From positions 52,855-116,854 of the forward strand of contig CAWEBX010000002.1 of assembly GCA_963807355.1 (NCBI GenBank): a stretch of 64,000 bases of DNA, written 5' to 3'. Position 1 is the stretch's first letter; every line of letters starts with the position of its first letter. Position numbers and translations under genes: made by a program. The notes below the pieces were generated by a model. That model saw nothing but the letters and a program-made list of their open reading frames with translations, was not told the origin of the DNA and made no database searches. Shown piece after piece: positions 20,815 to 34,261 of the stretch. Source of the stretch: Nitrobacter sp963807355 (GTDB lineage: Bacteria; Pseudomonadota; Alphaproteobacteria; Rhizobiales; Xanthobacteraceae).

Positions 20815-22335
20815 TCAGGAGACGACGGCGCGCTCCATCGCTACTTCCTCTTTGAGGTGCTCAATGTCCCGATAGATCGAGGATACTGCCAGCACGCGCC
20901 CCTGATGCTTGTAGCGCAGCAGGCAATCCCGATCAGCGACGTTTCCGTCGACCTCGATCTGATCCCACTTTAACGCATGTCCGAGATAATTGATTGGCAC
21001 ATCATAATGCTGGCTCCAGAAAAACGGCACAGCGTCATACTTTTCGTTGTGTCCTAGCATATTGCGCGCGGCAACCTGGCCCTGACGTTGTGCTACCACC
21101 CAGTGCTCGACGCGGATGTTCGCCCCGAAACGCGAATCGGGCCAGCGCGCGATGTCGCCGGCCGCGTAGATGCCGGGTGCGCTCGTTTCCAGAAACTCGT
21201 TGACGAGTACGCCGCGGTCGATCTTCAGTCCCGCCTTCTCCGCAAGCTCCAGGCGCGGCTTCACGCCAACACCGAAGATCACGAAATCGGCCTCCAGTGC
21301 GTCACCACTCCTGAGCGTGGCTTTCTTCTCGCCGATCGCCGTGACCGTATCCTCGAGATGGAAGATGACGCCGTGTTCTTCATGCAGCGAACGGACGAAA
21401 TCGCCCATCTCCGCACCGAGAACGCGCTCCATCGGACGAGATTCAGGCGCGACGACATGAACCTCGATCCCGCGGGCACGCAACGAGGCCGCGACCTCAA
21501 GACCGATGAAACTCGCCCCAATGACAACTACCCGGCTCGCCGATTTCGCCGCATCGATGATGGCACGGCAATCTTTGAGCGACCGCAACGTGTGGACGTG
21601 CGGCAGGTTTGCCCCCGCAATCGGTAGCCTGACCGGCTCGGCGCCGGTCGCCAGCAACAGCCGATCGTAGCCGATGACATCGCCGTCGATCGAAAGCTGG
21701 CGCGCTGGCGGATCGATAGCGGTAACCGTCGTACGCAGCCGCAGATCGATGCCCGCCTGCTGGTAGAAATCGTCGGGGCGCAGCGGCAGCCAGTCCTCGG
21801 GCGCTGAACCGGCGAGATAGTCTTTCGACAGGTTCGGCCGGTCGACCGGCGCCGCATCGTCGCTGCTCAGCATCACGATGCTACCTTTGTAGTCTTGCCG
21901 GCGCAGCATCTCGGCGGCGGCAAAACCCGCCGCGCCACCACCGACGATCACGATTTTCTTTGGGTGATCGGGCTTCGCGACCTTGACCGTCGGCCGCTCG
22001 CGTTTCTTGCCAACAAAAACCCGGCCGTCGCGCTGCTCCACTTGCCAGACATCGAGTGCGTTGAAGGCCGGCGCGCGGATCGCATCGCCGGTGCGCAGAT
22101 CGAAGCAGGCGTGATGCCACGGACACCGAACAGTGCCGTCGACAACGAGTCCTTCAGCGAGCGGTCCGTGGTAATGGCTGCAGTGGGCATCGATCGCGAA
22201 AATTTCGGCACCTTCGCGGACCAACAGAATCTCCTGGTCACCGACATGGCCGACCAGCTTTCCATCCCTGAAATCGCCGGGATCGACGCCCTGCGTCAGG
22301 TCTGGTCCACTCGGTTGAGCCTGCTCCTCGGCCAT
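20815..22335 (-). CDS. Rieske-FAD/NAD(P) oxidoreductase (AIFM3-like)
   Basis: A 506-residue fusion. Residues about 15-115 are a Rieske [2Fe-2S] domain with CSHYHGPL and CPWHHACF supplying the Cys/His ligands. Residues about 125-430 are a pyridine-nucleotide disulfide oxidoreductase fold with the FAD motif VIVGGGAAGFAAAEML, a second Rossmann motif VVIGASFIGLEVAASL, and YAAGDIARWPD. The rest is a reductase C-terminal domain. This layout matches AIFM3-like ferredoxin reductases, which pass electrons from NAD(P)H to a partner ferredoxin; the partner is not in this window. ATG 22335 has GGAGGG 7 bases upstream and is preferred to ATG 22350. Confidence 0.9.
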   Translation of the reverse strand: MAEEQAQPSGPDLTQGVDPGDFRDGKLVGHVGDQEILLVREGAEIFAIDAHCSHYHGPLAEGLVVDGTVRCPWHHACFDLRTGDAIRAPAFNALDVWQVEQRDGRVFVGKKRERPTVKVAKPDHPKKIVIVGGGAAGFAAAEMLRRQDYKGSIVMLSSDDAAPVDRPNLSKDYLAGSAPEDWLPLRPDDFYQQAGIDLRLRTTVTAIDPPARQLSIDGDVIGYDRLLLATGAEPVRLPIAGANLPHVHTLRSLKDCRAIIDAAKSASRVVVIGASFIGLEVAASLRARGIEVHVVAPESRPMERVLGAEMGDFVRSLHEEHGVIFHLEDTVTAIGEKKATLRSGDALEADFVIFGVGVKPRLELAEKAGLKIDRGVLVNEFLETSAPGIYAAGDIARWPDSRFGANIRVEHWVVAQRQGQVAARNMLGHNEKYDAVPFFWSQHYDVPINYLGHALKWDQIEVDGNVADRDCLLRYKHQGRVLAVSSIYRDIEHLKEEVAMERAVVS

Positions 22336-22710
22336 CGACTGACCCTCCATGGTTGCGCGGCGCCGGATGCGCGAGACACAATCGCGTTCTCCCGCCGCAC
22401 GGTTTCACACCGGCGGTAGTCCGGCAAGTTCACCCTCTTTTTTAGAGGGAATGAAAAGGGAAAGGTTCCACGCCGGAATGCTCGCACACAACGCGTCGGT
22501 CGACCACCGCACCCAGCTCAGCGGAGCCGGATTCCGCAGCGTTACCCAAATTCCAGGTTAACTTTTTGATCAAGCCGGATCAAACCGGGCTTGTCTCATT
22601 GGGATCCGCTCCGCGGATCTGGATCATACTCCAGAACCCTTGTGGACTTTAACCCGCCGACGCCAAACGAATGGGCGTCACACCTTGCAGCGAACTCAGG
22701 AAGTCCGGAC
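22336..22710. other. Intergenic region between secreted protein gene and oxidoreductase
   Basis: No gene is seen. On the minus strand, three short hairpins follow the stop of the gene at 22711: GACGCC...GGCGTC near 22660-22680, GATCCGC-GGA-GCGGATC near 22602-22618, and AAGCCCGG...CCGGCTT near 22572-22592. Any of these could end transcription, but none has a long T tract. Confidence 0.45.
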
Positions 22711-23307
22711 TTAATCGTCCTCATCCTCGGACAATGCCCCGATGAGCTTGTCATAGTACTTGCCAACGAGATCAATGTTCCCCTTGTTCTCGATCACCGG
22801 CGCCGGCTTCTTCAACGCCGCATTCATGTCATTGAGCGTCTGCTTCTTCTCCTTGGCCGGCATCTTGGTGTTGGCCTGCACTGTGGCAATCTGCTGTTTC
22901 AGCACCGCCTCGGCACCAATGTATTTCTTCGTGGCCGGATCGAAGCCGGCGAGCACGAGGCTAATATTATCCATCACATTGTTGTACTCGGCGTAGCTGG
23001 CAAAGCCGGATTTCTTCGAAATCGCCTCAAGCTCGGCCGCCGCCTTCGAATCCGGTTTCGCATTCGGATTGTCCGGCAGCTTGTCCTCTAGCGCGTCCAT
23101 GTCCTTCTGCGCCGCCAGTACACCTTCGATCTGCTTCTCAGTGAGCGCGATCTGCTTCATCGGCGCATCGGCGGGCGGCGCAGCCTCGGCCGGTGCAGGT
23201 GCCCGTTTGGCCTGTGCGAAGGCGTTACCGCTCGAAAGAGCAGCGACGGACAGCGTGAGACCGCCAACAGCGACCGCAAAAACGGTGGAGCGAACAATGC
23301 CACGCAT
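22711..23307 (-). CDS. Secreted helical protein of unknown function
   Basis: A 198-residue protein with a clear Sec signal peptide (about 1-31, cleavage near AFAQA), an Ala/Pro-rich linker (32-50), and a largely helical, Lys/Glu/Ala-rich body ending in an acidic tail EDEDD. I do not recognise a domain. ATG 23307 has GAGGAG 8 bases upstream. It is probably periplasmic. It lies between the oxidoreductase and the end of the rRNA operon, with hairpins on both sides, so it is likely transcribed alone. Confidence 0.8.
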   Translation of the reverse strand: MRGIVRSTVFAVAVGGLTLSVAALSSGNAFAQAKRAPAPAEAAPPADAPMKQIALTEKQIEGVLAAQKDMDALEDKLPDNPNAKPDSKAAAELEAISKKSGFASYAEYNNVMDNISLVLAGFDPATKKYIGAEAVLKQQIATVQANTKMPAKEKKQTLNDMNAALKKPAPVIENKGNIDLVGKYYDKLIGALSEDEDD

Positions 23308-23324
23308 GAGATTCTCCTCGGCTA

Positions 23325-23430
23325 GAGTCTTTCACCGTTCCCGGAAACGGTGAAAGACTCCATGTTTTTAATTTGACGCGTTTTCTTCACGCGAACTGGA
23401 TTCCACTTCGCTCGAAAACGCCATAGGCGT
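23325..23430 (-). repeat. Interspersed repeat, copy 2, with hairpin
   Basis: Positions 23325-23360 form a nearly perfect 16-bp hairpin (GAGTCTTTCACCGTT...AACGGTGAAAGACTC). Next to it, on the minus strand, lies the shared repeat core CGAGCGAAGTGGAATCCAGT, followed by GAAGAAAACGCGTCAAATTA. This is the inverse orientation to the copy at 7302. Confidence 0.8.
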
Positions 23431-23663
23431 TCACGAATCGCAAGGATGGATGCAGCATCAAGGTTATGTCGTTCGAAATGAACGACCCGTGAACCCGCCG
23501 ATGCTGGCGGACAATCATGGCCGAATAGCATCGGCGACGGCGGCAAGGCGGATGACTGGCGGTTATCTGCCGACGAGGCACAAAAAAACACCGCTCCCGA
23601 TCGTGAGGGAAGCGGCGTTATGTTTGGTCGTGAATCGCAAAGAGGAATTCGTTGTCCTTGGCA
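23431..23663 (-). terminator. rRNA operon trailer with intrinsic terminator
   Basis: On the minus strand, downstream of 5S, a stem CGCCGCTTCCC / GGGAGCGGTG with a CACGAT-type loop near 23588-23617 is followed by TTTTTTT (about 23582-23588). This is a strong rho-independent terminator for the rrn operon. The remaining bases to 23431 hold no gene that I can support. Confidence 0.85.
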
Positions 23664-23780
23664 GGCCTGGCAGCGACCTACTCTCCCAGGGCTTAAGCCA
23701 TAGTACCATTGGCGCTGAGGAGTTTAACGGCCGAGTTCGGGATGGGATCGGGTTCAAGCTCCTCGCTAGAACCACCAGGC
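23664..23780 (-). rRNA. rrf: 5S ribosomal RNA
   Basis: About 117 bases. The minus strand contains the 5S core CCCGATCCCATCCCGAACTC and the closing helix GCCTGGTGG / GCCAGGC. It lies about 70 bases downstream of 23S as the last gene of the operon. The ends are estimated from the terminal helix. Confidence 0.95.
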
Positions 23781-23852
23781 CGGCGAAGGACAAAGACACG
23801 AAGCAAGCTCGTCAACATGCGCGAATGCGCATGGACATTGAAAATGAGAGCA

Positions 23853-26675
<2,823 letters not shown>

Positions 26676-27084
26676 ATTATCAATATCCACACACTCGGCA
26701 GAATGTTGTCCGCACACCTGCGTCAGGAGCCCGAAAGCCCCCTCAACACGCACCCTCGATGAATGCTGCATGCGGCTGGACATTGATTAGAAAGACCAGC
26801 TTGCTTCGTAAGATCGAACCGATAGCGAGGCGGTCAAGCTTCGCTAACAGGATCATTTACAACCCGCTCACCTCGCAACTTGCGTTACGACATGACCGAG
26901 CGCCGAAATGACCTGGAGATAGTGAATGGGCGCCGACCGCGCTTCACAGCACGACCCGCGATCCAGACTCGGATCGATCTCCTCTTTACGATGTCAAAAA
27001 ACCCGCATGTCCATCTATAACAAATGAGACATGCGAAGCGTTGTTTTCGCGGACGATCGAACAATGTCGATCAATCAAACCATC
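26676..27084 (-). other. tRNAAla-23S internal transcribed spacer
   Basis: A 409-base spacer between tRNAAla and 23S. It carries no gene. Sequences flanking the 23S 5' end (around 26670-26690) are complementary to those around its 3' end (23845-23870; both contain GAGAGCAATCAAG in opposite orientation), forming the usual RNase III processing stem. Confidence 0.7.
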
Positions 27085-27160
27085 TGGTGGAGCCAGACGG
27101 GATCGAACCGACGACCTCATGCTTGCAAAGCACGCGCTCTCCCAGCTGAGCTATGGCCCC
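27085..27160 (-). tRNA. tRNA-Ala (TGC)
   Basis: 76 bases including an encoded CCA. On the minus strand it begins GGGGCCATAGCTCAGC; the anticodon loop reads CTTTGCAAG and the T arm GGTTCGATCC. It lies in the rRNA spacer after tRNAIle. Confidence 0.97.
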
Positions 27161-27192
27161 GTACCAGAAGACGAATGCTGCACTTGATCAAA

Positions 27193-27269
27193 TGGTGGGC
27201 CTGGGAAGACTTGAACTTCCGACCTCACGCTTATCAAGCGCGCGCTCTAACCAACTGAGCTACAAGCCC
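27193..27269 (-). tRNA. tRNA-Ile (GAT)
   Basis: 77 bases including an encoded CCA. On the minus strand it begins GGGCTTGTAGCTCAGTTGG; the anticodon loop reads CTTGATAAG and the T arm AGTTCAAGTCT. It is the first tRNA after 16S, as is usual in this class. Confidence 0.97.
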
Positions 27270-27462
27270 CTAACGACTAGGGACAGCGCACTCCGCCGGC
27301 TTAACCGGATCATGAGCACAAGCGCCGCCCTGGCGCGTGTTCGTCCGCGAAGAAAGAGAAACGAAGACGGCGAAATCCCGCCAATGCAGCTCAACGATCC
27401 TGACGATCATTGGCCACTGATGTTTCTAAAACGGTTCGATAACAGCAAGCTGTTGAAGAACC

Positions 27463-28959
<1,497 letters not shown>

Positions 28960-29371
28960 GACTTGAAACTTTGAGCCGGCTGATCACAACGTTTGACGAG
29001 GTCCCACCATTTTTTGTTAGCCGAAGCTAACAGCCATCCGCGATTCACATCGCTGATGACGATGGTGTAACCTTTAAACGTGTACCGCCGAAGTCTTTCG
29101 TCCGGTCTCAATCCACGAAAGCCGAAGCCTTCATTGACCGAGACCCGCAAGGACTCCGCCGTCCACGTTTCTCTTTCTTCATCTTCACTTGTCAAACAGC
29201 CCGGGTTCAAAGACCCATCTTCCATCTCTGGAAGCTCCGTAAAGCACTCACCGGACGACAAATAACAACCGATGGCTATCGGCTGTTGATTCACTCAACC
29301 TAGTGAGGAGCTTCACCGACACAGCTAAGGGCCTTGGTAAGGCCCAAGGCCGCGCCGCGTTCAGTGGGCGG
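28960..29371 (-). other. rRNA operon leader
   Basis: The transcribed leader of the rrn operon on the minus strand, about 400 bases. Near 29190-29200 it contains CTGTTTGACA, similar to a boxA antitermination element, followed by a purine-rich stretch (GAAGATGAAGAAAGAGAAACG). No protein gene is supported here. Confidence 0.6.
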
Positions 29372-29401
29372 TTTATAGTCCCACCCTCGGACGCTTGTCA
29401 A
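29372..29401 (-). promoter_or_regulatory. rRNA operon promoter
   Basis: On the minus strand TTGACA (29401-29396) and TATAAA (29377-29372) are separated by 18 bases, both near-consensus for the housekeeping sigma factor. The position, about 400 bases upstream of 16S, fits a rrn P1 promoter. An AT-rich stretch with AACAATTTGTTG lies just upstream. Confidence 0.8.
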
Positions 29402-29735
29402 CGCCCATCGTCAACAAATTGTTGCATCGGGTAAAACAACATCGCAGGCCAAAAAGCCCTGCGAAACGCCGTACTTGAGCCACATTCCTGCGACGTTCTC
29501 TAGAAATAAGTCTTGAATCGCCGATTGCTAGGGGCAGCGGCCATTTCGTTAAGTCCAGGAATCGGTAGCTTTCAGCAGACGGTGGTCATCCACGGTCGCA
29601 TCGCCTTGTCCAGGCGGCCGCAATGCATCGAGGCTCAGACGCCGTTGATGCTCGCGACTCAGGCCAGGCGGCGGGAGCCTTGAGCATGAAGCACGCGAAT
29701 CTTTCGTCTATCGCCCGAGGGCGTCGGACGCCGGG
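29402..29735. other. Intergenic region between rrn promoter and M23 peptidase gene
   Basis: No gene is seen. The first 60 bases are AT-rich and contain the upstream element region of the rrn promoter. The rest must hold the promoter of the plus-strand peptidase gene, which I cannot pinpoint. Confidence 0.4.
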
Positions 29736-31826
29736 ATGCGCAAGAGTTTCGCCGGTTGCAGGAATTTGGGGGACGGCGGATTGAACGCAGCACGCAGTGG
29801 AGATCGAGGACGCGAGACGGGGATCATTGACCTTGGTCATGAGCCGCCGCTTTCGGCGGACGGATCCGAAGCCGCCGTCATCGACCGCCGCCGCATCTCC
29901 GTGCAGTGGTTCAGCGGCACCATTCTTACAGGCCTGTGCGGCGCGGCTCTTATTGGCGGCGCCGTTTTTGCGTCGCTCGATGGTGAAACCACCTTTGCGA
30001 GGGTAGCCGAGCGCGTCGAAGGCGGACTTCGCGGCTCGTTCGGAACCGGTGACCATCAGGCCAGCCTTCACAAGAGCGATCGTCTGCCGCCGCCGAGCGA
30101 GGCGGCCGCTGCAAGGCAGGTCATTCGCGTCTCGACCGTGACCCGCGCCGGCAATCGCGACGTGATGCGGGTCCGGCCCTTCGTTCGGGTATCCGGCAAC
30201 CTGTCGATGGCGACCGGCGATCTCAGCGCAAAGATTCCGCCATTCAACGCGCAACGCCTGCTGGCCGACGGTGGTAGCCACGCCCGCACCGCCCCAGAAG
30301 ATGCAAGCGCCGCCGCAGCGGCCGAACCAGACGCCGAAGTTTCCTTCGTGACCCGTGATCTCGCACTGATCCTCCCGAAGGCGACGATCGCGGCAACCAT
30401 CCCGATCGATGAAGTTCTGATGCGGGTACGCGATGCCTCGAACTGGCGCGGCAACAGCGGCGTGCGGTATACGATGGCCGAGGCTGCGGTAGAGACCGCT
30501 GGCCCGACGTCGGGCATCAAAATGGCCTACGCCGCCGAAGGTAGCGTGGACCCCTATGCCGGGTTTGAGGCCCGTATCGTCCCGGAAAACGTCACGTTGC
30601 TTTCGAAAACCAGCGAACAACTTACCGGCGGCAATCCACTGGGCGAGCGCGTGCATCTGGTCAGGAGAGGCGACACTATCGCCTCGGTGCTGCGGGACCA
30701 GGGCGCAACGCCGGAAGAAGCCCATGTGATCGCAAGCACGCTCGGACCTCGAGGCCGCGACGGCGGACTCAGGGAAGGCCAGAAGTTGCGTGTCCTGATG
30801 GCGCCCGCGGCCTCCGACCAGCGACTCGTCCCCTACCGCGTGATCGTGGCGAACGATTCCACCATTGAGGCTGTCGCCGCACTGTCGGATCTCGGCAATT
30901 ACGTCGCTGTCGACGTCGCCAGCATGAATTCGATCGCCGATGTCGCTGACAGCAGCGACACCGACGATGACCGCGGAGCCCGACTTTATCAAAGCATCTA
31001 CGAGACGGCGCTGCGGGACAAGGTGCCGCCAGCGATCATCGAGGACATGGTCCGCATCTACTCCTACGACATTGATTTCCAGCGCAAGGTCCAGCCCGGC
31101 GATTCATTCGACGTTTTCTACGCCGGCGACGACGAAGGAACGCCGACGACCGAGAAAAACGAAGTGCTTTATGCCTCGCTCACCGTGGGTGGTGAGACCA
31201 AGAAATACTATCGTTTCCAAACCCCCGACGACGCCGCCGTCGATTATTATGACGAGACCGGCAAGAGCGCGAAGAAGTTCCTGGTCCGCAAACCGGTCGC
31301 CAGCGCGATCATGCGATCAGGATTCGGCGTTCGGCGCCACCCCATCCTCGGCTACGTGAAAATGCACACCGGCGTCGATTGGGCGGCACCTTATGGCACA
31401 CCAATTTTCGCGACCGGCAACGGCGTCGTCGAAAAAGCAGAATGGGAAGGCGGCTACGGCAAGTATGTCCGTATCAAGCACAACAACGGCTATGAAACCG
31501 CGTACGGCCACATGTCGGCCTTCGCCAAGGGCCTCGAACCAGGCAAGCGCGTCCGGCAAGGGCAGGTGATCGGCTTTGTCGGTTCGACCGGCCGCTCCAC
31601 CGGAGCGCACGTGCACTATGAAATTCTCGTTAACGACCGCTTCGTCGATCCGATGCGCGTCAGGCTTCCGCGGGGGCGATCACTGGACGGCACGATCCTG
31701 GCCGGCTTTGAGAAGGAACGCGACCGGCTCGAGGCGATGATGAATAGCCGCGGCGCCGTTGCAAGGGTATCGGATGCCGCGGGCTCACCTGCCCTACCGC
31801 TGCCTCGACAGGTCTCCAACCGCTAG
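29736..31826 (+). CDS. M23 family metallopeptidase (murein hydrolase type)
   Basis: A 696-residue cell-wall endopeptidase. A cytoplasmic N-terminus (to about 55) precedes one membrane helix (about 58-80), then a long periplasmic part with a LysM/OapA-like segment (about 305-350: VHLVRRGDTIASVLRDQGA) and an SH3-like region. The C-terminal M23 domain has MHTGVDWAAPYGTP (first Zn ligands) near 545 and HVHYEILVND (HxH) near 628. Such enzymes cut peptide cross-links of peptidoglycan. The start at ATG 29736 is uncertain, because homology-like sequence begins at about residue 29 (GIIDLGHEPPL) and a TTG lies between. Confidence 0.92.
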   Translation: MRKSFAGCRNLGDGGLNAARSGDRGRETGIIDLGHEPPLSADGSEAAVIDRRRISVQWFSGTILTGLCGAALIGGAVFASLDGETTFARVAERVEGGLRGSFGTGDHQASLHKSDRLPPPSEAAAARQVIRVSTVTRAGNRDVMRVRPFVRVSGNLSMATGDLSAKIPPFNAQRLLADGGSHARTAPEDASAAAAAEPDAEVSFVTRDLALILPKATIAATIPIDEVLMRVRDASNWRGNSGVRYTMAEAAVETAGPTSGIKMAYAAEGSVDPYAGFEARIVPENVTLLSKTSEQLTGGNPLGERVHLVRRGDTIASVLRDQGATPEEAHVIASTLGPRGRDGGLREGQKLRVLMAPAASDQRLVPYRVIVANDSTIEAVAALSDLGNYVAVDVASMNSIADVADSSDTDDDRGARLYQSIYETALRDKVPPAIIEDMVRIYSYDIDFQRKVQPGDSFDVFYAGDDEGTPTTEKNEVLYASLTVGGETKKYYRFQTPDDAAVDYYDETGKSAKKFLVRKPVASAIMRSGFGVRRHPILGYVKMHTGVDWAAPYGTPIFATGNGVVEKAEWEGGYGKYVRIKHNNGYETAYGHMSAFAKGLEPGKRVRQGQVIGFVGSTGRSTGAHVHYEILVNDRFVDPMRVRLPRGRSLDGTILAGFEKERDRLEAMMNSRGAVARVSDAAGSPALPLPRQVSNR

Positions 31827-32226
31827 ACTTTTCGTCTTTGACGCGGATTAGAAGCGTGGCTTCTATGATTTCGATCTGACGCGTTGTCATCGCGCGAGCC
31901 GGCATCCACTTCGCTCGAAAACGCTCTAGTCGGAACAAGCCTAGTTGGTTTGCCGAAAGAGTTAAAGGCAGGCAAAAATCTCTCAGCGCGGCGAAAATCC
32001 GCAACTTGATCCAGCATACGATCAGGTAGAGACAATCCAGATTCGAGCATATCGATAATAGCTGCATGGGACGTCCATCCGGTCAGAGTGTGTGCCTCTC
32101 TTCCAGACGAACGGCGATGGCCCAAGCCGACATTTCAAGTACGTTTTTTGAGCATGGCTGGCCCTGTCCGCTTCCGATGGAAATGCGACCCGTTCGACTT
32201 CTCGCGCCGTTCGGCAAGATCCGAGC
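31827..32226. other. Intergenic region with repeat and possible gene remnant
   Basis: Besides the repeat at 31849-31928, the minus strand of about 31930-32100 reads as a helical peptide (SHAAIIDMLESGLSLPDRML) with no good start and a frame that continues into the repeat. It may be the remnant of a gene that I cannot identify. The promoter for the glycerate kinase gene should lie in the last 100 bases. Confidence 0.35.
31849..31928 (-). repeat. Interspersed repeat, copy 3
   Basis: On the minus strand AGAGCGTTTTCGAGCGAAGT starts the element and a hairpin (TAGAAGC-CAC-GCTTCTA, 31865-31849) ends it. The left 20 bases are identical to the copy at 7302, but here the orientation is reversed. Confidence 0.8.
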
Positions 32227-33513
32227 ATGACAGACTACCGCAAGCTGCTGCGTGCCCTCTTCGACGCGAGTGTCGCCGCCGCGCATCCTGACAACATTCT
32301 CGAGGCACATCTGCCGCCCGCGCCGGAAGGCCGCGTGATTTGCCTCGCCGCCGGCAAAGCCGCCGCCGCCATGGCCGCCGTGGTGGAACGACACTATCTC
32401 GACGCTGCCGGTCTTGATCCCGCCCGGCTGACCGGCCTCGCCACCACACGTTACGGCCATAGCGTGCCGACGCGTCGAATCAAGGTGATCGAGGCCGGCC
32501 ATCCAGTGCCCGATGAAGCGGGTTGGCGCAGCGCCGGCGTCAGTCTGACCCTCGCGTGTACCGCGACAGCTGACGATCTGCTGCTGGTATTGCTTTCGGG
32601 CGGCGGCTCGGCGAACTGGATTGCGCCTGTGGATGGCGTGTCGTTCGCTCAGAAGCAGCAGCTCAACCATGCCTTGCTCCGCTCCGGCGCCCCGATCGGC
32701 GAAGTCAACACGGTGCGCAAGCACTTGTCACGGATCAAGGGCGGGCGGCTTGCGCGCGCGGGCAGGCGCGCCGAGATCGTAACCCTGGCAATATCGGACG
32801 TGCCGCGCGATGAGCCGACGGCCATTGCCTCCGGCCCCACGGTGCCCGACCCAACCACGCTGGCCGACGCCCGCGCGTTGGTCACAAAATACAAAATCGT
32901 ATGCGACGATGCTATTAGCCGCGCCCTCAACGATTCCGCCAACGAAAGCTGCAAGCCCGGCGACGCCGCGTTCGCCCGCACCCGTTTCGAGATCGTCGCA
33001 CGGCCAAGGACTTCGCTCGACGCCGCCGTCAAACTCGCGCACGATGCCGGCTTTGAGGTGCTCGACCTCGGCGCCAATCTCGAAGGAGAAGCTCGCGACG
33101 TTGCAGTGGAGCACGCGAAACTGGCGCTGAAGGCGCGAGCCGACGGCCGCAAGCTCGCCATCCTGTCCGGCGGCGAACTCACCGTAACGGTTCGCGGCAA
33201 CGGGCGCGGCGGCCCCAATCAGGAATATGCGCTGGCGCTTGCATCACAGCTTAAGGACGCGCAGGGCATTTCCGCGCTGGCGGCCGACACAGATGGCGCC
33301 GACGGCGGAGCGGGCGATGCCTCCGATCCCGCCGGCGCGGTGATCGATGCCCGCACATTCGGGGCGATGCGCGCGCAGAACCTCGATCCCGCCGTCTATC
33401 TCGCCAACAACGACGCCACCGGCTTCTTCGCAGCCAGCGGTGACCTGCTATTCACAGGACCGACGCTCACCAACGTCAACGACATACGGGTCATTCTGGT
33501 GGATGCCGTCTGA
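32227..33513 (+). CDS. Glycerate 2-kinase / MOFRL family protein
   Basis: A 428-residue protein with an N-terminal DUF4147 domain (about 5-240; CLAAGKAAAAMAAVVERHY, LSGGGSANWIAP) and a C-terminal MOFRL domain (about 310-425; GGELTVTVRGNGRGGPNQEY). The family holds the type II glycerate kinases (GckA), which phosphorylate D-glycerate to 2-phosphoglycerate in glyoxylate, serine-cycle and tartrate metabolism; older literature labelled some members hydroxypyruvate reductase (TtuD). The ATG is the first in the conserved frame. It has no operon partners. Confidence 0.9.
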   Translation: MTDYRKLLRALFDASVAAAHPDNILEAHLPPAPEGRVICLAAGKAAAAMAAVVERHYLDAAGLDPARLTGLATTRYGHSVPTRRIKVIEAGHPVPDEAGWRSAGVSLTLACTATADDLLLVLLSGGGSANWIAPVDGVSFAQKQQLNHALLRSGAPIGEVNTVRKHLSRIKGGRLARAGRRAEIVTLAISDVPRDEPTAIASGPTVPDPTTLADARALVTKYKIVCDDAISRALNDSANESCKPGDAAFARTRFEIVARPRTSLDAAVKLAHDAGFEVLDLGANLEGEARDVAVEHAKLALKARADGRKLAILSGGELTVTVRGNGRGGPNQEYALALASQLKDAQGISALAADTDGADGGAGDASDPAGAVIDARTFGAMRAQNLDPAVYLANNDATGFFAASGDLLFTGPTLTNVNDIRVILVDAV

Positions 33514-33599
33514 TTGGCGCGCTATCGCTGCGCAATTAGCTTAACCCGAGCGGGATGAGGAGGTGCGTAGCGGCTTTCCGCCCGCATCCCACCTCTCAA

Positions 33600-33660
33600 A
33601 ATTCTGGAATCGATTACGTGCGTGATTTTGGATCGCTTCGACCCGGAATCATGATCTAGC
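33600..33660. repeat. Possible interspersed repeat of a second family
   Basis: The text GATCGCTTCGACCCGGAATC followed by ATGATCTAG resembles a degenerate intergenic repeat. A related GATC-rich segment (TTTCGAGCATGATCTTATCC) lies at 53388-53407. The similarity is judged by eye and is weak. Confidence 0.35.
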
Positions 33661-33666
33661 CGCTGT

Positions 33667-34261
33667 TCAGGCGGCAGCTTCGTGCTCCTGACAGATCGCG
33701 CCTCCGTCGTAATCGGAGAGGGCTTTATCGAGCAAGCTGCAATGATGCGGCGAGGCGTTGCCCGGTTTGGCATTGCGGCGGAAATGCCTGCATGTGCGGC
33801 AAACTCCGAAGGCCCGTCCGTCGTTCCTCGCGATCGTTGCCGACAGGATGTCCTGTAACGTCGCGAGCAACTCGCCAGCATCGCCGCCTGTGGCGGCCGT
33901 AATGTCGTCCGCCAGCCGCCGCAGCGGATCACCCCTCAATACGGCCTCGCCGCGCCGGGTCAGCGCCAATTCGACCGAGCGGCCGTCGCGCCGGCTGGAC
34001 TGCCGCAACGCCAACCCCTTCTGCTCCAGCACAATCAGGGTTTGTGAAATGGTCCCACGAGTTCGAGCCAACGTAACCGGCGAGCGCCGCCGGCGTGCGC
34101 GAGAAACGGTTGGCGCGTGACAGGTAGCGCAACGCCTCCCACTGCGCAGGATTGAGTTCCGCGATGTTTCCGCCGCTGCGGGTCAGCCGGTCCAGGCGGC
34201 TCAACGAAGCCTCAAGGGCCGTGGAAATAACGTAGCGACTGTAGACTCTATGCCGATTCAT
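33667..34261 (-). pseudogene. MarR-family regulator, frameshifted, with Cys-rich tail
   Basis: The N-terminal half in one frame (from ATG 34261, LNPAQWEALRYLSRANRFS and TPAALAGYVG) and the C-terminal half in another frame (TRGTISQTLIVLEQKGLALR, then the wing RRDGRSVELALTRRGE) together make one MarR winged-helix regulator of about 197 residues. The frames join at about 34062, where removing one A from GAAC restores GSTRGTISQT. The shift cuts the recognition helix, so the gene is inactive unless the base is a sequencing error. The C-terminus has four Cys (VCRTCRHF, HHCSLLD, ICQEHE) that could bind a metal. Its 5' end overlaps the divergent secreted-protein gene. Confidence 0.85.

Noticed and set aside
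29586..30992. 468-codon minus-strand frame opposite the M23 gene
   Set aside because: Shadow of a strongly coding plus-strand gene; its sequence is Arg/His/Gly-rich without motifs.
31823..32125. 100-codon minus-strand frame
   Set aside because: Half of it is the repeat read as protein; the other half may be a remnant, but there is no start signal.
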